Positions 52,464 to 54,188 of a stretch of 54,188 nucleotides of DNA are shown here, in pieces. Where the stretch lies: assembly GCA_018668595.1 (NCBI GenBank), contig JABJCP010000039.1, positions 1 to 54,188 on the forward strand, read 5' to 3'. How positions within the stretch are numbered: the stretch's first letter is position 1; each line of letters opens with the position of its first letter. Source of the stretch: Candidatus Woesearchaeota archaeon. GTDB lineage: Archaea > Nanobdellota > Nanobdellia > Woesearchaeales > UBA11576. Both the position numbers and the translations under genes were made by a program. The notes under the pieces were generated by a model that did not search any database, was not told where the DNA came from, and saw only the letters and a program-made list of their open reading frames with translations.

Positions 52464-52646
52464 ATGGAATCTATAAAACTAAATAAGAAATTTTATTCGA
52501 AAGAAAAAATAAAAAAAGTAATAGAACAATTCAAAAATCATGCAAAACTAGAACTAATTGAAGAAAAATCGCATTTTTTAATAAAGCTTGATGAAAAAGA
52601 TTCAAATATGACTATATTAAAAGAATTTGTAAACCAGTGCATTTAA
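52464..52646 (+). CDS. Short HxsD-like protein (60 aa)
   Basis: Begins IKLNKKFYSKEKIKKVIEQF, continues with two strands (KLELIEEKSHFLIKLDEK) and ends LKEFVNQCI. This is the HxsD plan in minimal form: N-terminal strand-helix, beta hairpin, and an EF-x-N-x-x-(hydrophobic) helix corresponding to EFNDEIL in the full-length HxsD just upstream. It is probably a second, truncated-type HxsD paralogue. A precursor peptide for the maturases is an alternative, but it lacks HxS repeats and has just one Cys (residue 59). It sits 15 bases before hxsB and 81 after hxsD. Confidence 0.6.
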   Translation: MESIKLNKKFYSKEKIKKVIEQFKNHAKLELIEEKSHFLIKLDEKDSNMTILKEFVNQCI

Positions 52647-52661
52647 ATCTCAAATAAAAAA

Positions 52662-54047
52662 ATGACCAAAAAATATATTCTTCCATTTTATAGAATTAAA
52701 AAAAATAAAGATAAAATCTTATTAATAACTGATCAAGGAAGCTGGGCTGTTTTAAGTAGAAATAAATATAAAGAACTATTAAGATATGAACTGTCTGAAC
52801 AAATAATTGAACAATTGGAACAAAAAGGAATTATACTAACAGAAAAAAATACGCACATATTTATTAATCAAGAAATACTACGAAAAAAATTCTTAGTACA
52901 CCCTCCTTCTTTACATATTATAATTCCAACATTAAGATGTAATCACCAATGCATATACTGTCATTCATCTGCAGAACAAGATCAAAAAAAAGGATGTGAC
53001 CTAAATGAAGAAACTGCAAAAGAAATCGTTGACTTCATAATGCAAAGCCCTTCTAAAAAAATAAAAATAGAATTTCAAGGAGGAGACGGACTTTTAAACT
53101 TCCCAATATTGAAATACATAATAAAATATTCTCAAAACAAAATTAAAGAAAATGAAAAAGATTTAATGATAACACTAGTTACCAATTTAACATTGATGAC
53201 TGATGAACAAATAAAATATCTTAGAGAAAAAAAAGTATCAATTACAACATCTCTAGATGGCCCTAAAGAAATTCATGATAATAATAGAAAATATCTAGGA
53301 GGGCAAGGAACTTATGATGATGTCATAACTAAAATCAAAACTTGTCGAGAGAATAATATTAGAGTTGGTGCTTTAATGGTAACCACTCGAAAAAGTCTTG
53401 AAAAAGCTGAAGAAATAGTAGATGAATATATCGAGAGAGGATTTACAGGAATACAACTTAAGTTTCTTAATAAAATAGGATTTGCAGAAAAAGATTGGAA
53501 AAATGTAGGATATACTCCTGAAGAATATTTAGATTTTTGGAAAAAATCTATGGAATATATCATACAAAAAAATAAAGAGGGAATAAACATAGTTGAAAGA
53601 TTTACAACATTACTTCTTAAAAAAATAATTAAAGGAATAGAACCTGGCTTTTTAGATTTAAGAAGTCCTTGCGGAATTGCACTGGGACAAATCGCTTATA
53701 ATTACAATGGAGACATTTATTCTTGTGATGAAGGCCGCGGATTTGAAATATTTAATTTAGGCAATGTAAAACAAATTAGCTTTAAAGAATATGCAAACAG
53801 TAAGCCAGTACATAAACTAATAGAATCTTCTATTTTAGAAACAACTTACTGTGATACTTGCATATACAAACCATATTGTGGAACCTGCCCTGTTTTGAAT
53901 TATGCAGAACAAAAAAGCTTAATTGCAAAAAATGCAACAAATTACAGATGTAAAATTCTAAAAGGACAATTTGATTGGATTTTTGAAAAAATAATAAATG
54001 AACCTGAAACTAGGACAATTTTTTCCAAATGGATTGAAAAAAATTAG
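52662..54047 (+). CDS. hxsB: HxsB, His-Xaa-Ser system radical SAM/SPASM maturase
   Basis: 461 aa, the usual HxsB length. An N-terminal PFYRIKKNKDKILLITDQG segment (residues 8-26) is typical of the family. The radical SAM cluster is CNHQCIYC (C93, C97, C100). The GGEP-like motif reads EFQGGDGLLNF (~125-136), with Asp for Glu. Further family motifs are TNLTLMTDEQIK, TSLDGPKEIHDNNRKYLGG, RSPCGIALGQIAYNYNGDIY and SCDEGRGFE. The SPASM-type auxiliary cysteines are in YCDTCIYKPYCGTCPV, with a further Cys in YRCKILKG. Known family members install radical-mediated modifications in His-Xaa-Ser repeat proteins (HxsA); the chemistry here is inferred. The expected partner HxsC may be the truncated gene that follows. 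No HxsA is visible in the window. Confidence 0.85.
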   Translation: MTKKYILPFYRIKKNKDKILLITDQGSWAVLSRNKYKELLRYELSEQIIEQLEQKGIILTEKNTHIFINQEILRKKFLVHPPSLHIIIPTLRCNHQCIYCHSSAEQDQKKGCDLNEETAKEIVDFIMQSPSKKIKIEFQGGDGLLNFPILKYIIKYSQNKIKENEKDLMITLVTNLTLMTDEQIKYLREKKVSITTSLDGPKEIHDNNRKYLGGQGTYDDVITKIKTCRENNIRVGALMVTTRKSLEKAEEIVDEYIERGFTGIQLKFLNKIGFAEKDWKNVGYTPEEYLDFWKKSMEYIIQKNKEGINIVERFTTLLLKKIIKGIEPGFLDLRSPCGIALGQIAYNYNGDIYSCDEGRGFEIFNLGNVKQISFKEYANSKPVHKLIESSILETTYCDTCIYKPYCGTCPVLNYAEQKSLIAKNATNYRCKILKGQFDWIFEKIINEPETRTIFSKWIEKN

Positions 54048-54050
54048 ATT

Positions 54051-54065
54051 ATTAAACAGTAAAAA
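54051..54065 (+). repeat. 15-base spacer repeat, copy 2
   Basis: ATTAAACAGTAAAAA lies three bases after the hxsB stop; it is a one-mismatch copy of 52384-52398 after hxsD. Confidence 0.45.
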
Positions 54066-54091
54066 AAAACAAGAAAAATAAGAAAAAACAT

Positions 54092-54188
54092 ATGACTCTT
54101 AAAACAGAAATAAAAATAGGGATATCTTGCAATAATAATTGCATTTTTTGTTTAAATGACAAAAATGAAAAAATTAAAGATAAAACAA
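54092..54188 (+). CDS. Radical SAM protein, N-terminus only (cut by window edge)
   Basis: Thirty-two codons are visible from the ATG at 54092. IKIGISCNNNCIFCLND contains CNNNCIFC, a CX3CX2C radical SAM cluster motif only about 13 residues from the start. It follows hxsB by 44 bases and is probably in the same unit. By position it could be HxsC, but HxsC proteins as I recall them carry a longer N-terminal region before the cluster, so another SPASM/twitch-type maturase is equally likely. No ribosome binding site is evident. Confidence 0.7.
   Translation, partial: MTLKTEIKIGISCNNNCIFCLNDKNEKIKDKT

Noticed and set aside
1-54188. CRISPR array
   Set aside because: All repeats seen are protein-coding (MopE units), very short AT-rich tandems or paired leader copies; none has the regular repeat-spacer layout.
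46808-54188. HxsA or a clear precursor peptide gene inside the locus
   Set aside because: No ORF with His-Xaa-Ser repeats or a leader/core layout was found between the plus-strand genes; the only short ORF (52464-52646) looks HxsD-like.

Overview
This AT-rich window most likely comes from a DPANN archaeon of the Woesearchaeota/Pacearchaeota kind. That is an inference from gene content; there is no rRNA gene to confirm it. The support is an archaeal-type replication protein A at the left edge, GAGGTG-type ribosome binding sites, more than a dozen short proteins with archaeal class III (prepilin-like) N-termini, an A24 prepilin peptidase, a DUF483 gene, and very large secreted Asp/Cys-rich surface proteins.

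Layout. (1) 20-1027: RPA. (2) 1.2-16 kb, minus strand: an exported hydrolase block. It holds an EEP nuclease/phosphatase-DUF218 fusion, a GH75 chitosanase-SGNH-NlpC/P60 fusion, a calcium-repeat membrane protein, a TIM-barrel glycosidase-like/metallophosphoesterase fusion, and a protein with an N-acetylmuramidase domain followed by an esterase-like domain. Archaea lack murein, so this set looks aimed at other organisms' cell walls. (3) 16-25.4 kb, minus strand: about fifteen small single-TM pilin-like proteins, including four tandem cysteine-rich paralogues, two 314-aa paralogues and a 53-aa gene. A GC-rich multi-hairpin element lies at about 20174-20367. (4) 25.4-45.7 kb, minus strand: four giant surface proteins (1429, 2426, 1717 and 1063 aa) built from Ig/FN3-like, MopE-like, thrombospondin-3-like, DUF4215-like, PKD and carbohydrate-binding-like modules. 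(5) 45.9 kb to the right edge: a DUF483 gene faces a plus-strand block that reads as a peptide-modification locus.

The plus-strand block is the most unusual part. A 308-aa unrecognised protein overlaps a 1002-aa three-domain enzyme: a MiaB-like methylthiotransferase, a second radical SAM domain, and a C-terminal domain that aligns by eye with the cyanobactin LynF/TruF/PatF prenyltransferases. An A24 prepilin peptidase follows. Then, behind its own candidate promoter, come HxsD, a second tiny HxsD-like protein, the radical SAM/SPASM maturase HxsB, and the start of another radical SAM gene cut by the window edge. This suggests an archaeal RiPP-like or protein-modification system that joins prenyltransferase and His-Xaa-Ser-system chemistry, possibly linked to the pilin-like or surface proteins next door. 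No HxsA-type substrate is visible, so the substrate remains unknown. All family assignments were made by eye from remembered motifs; no search was run.
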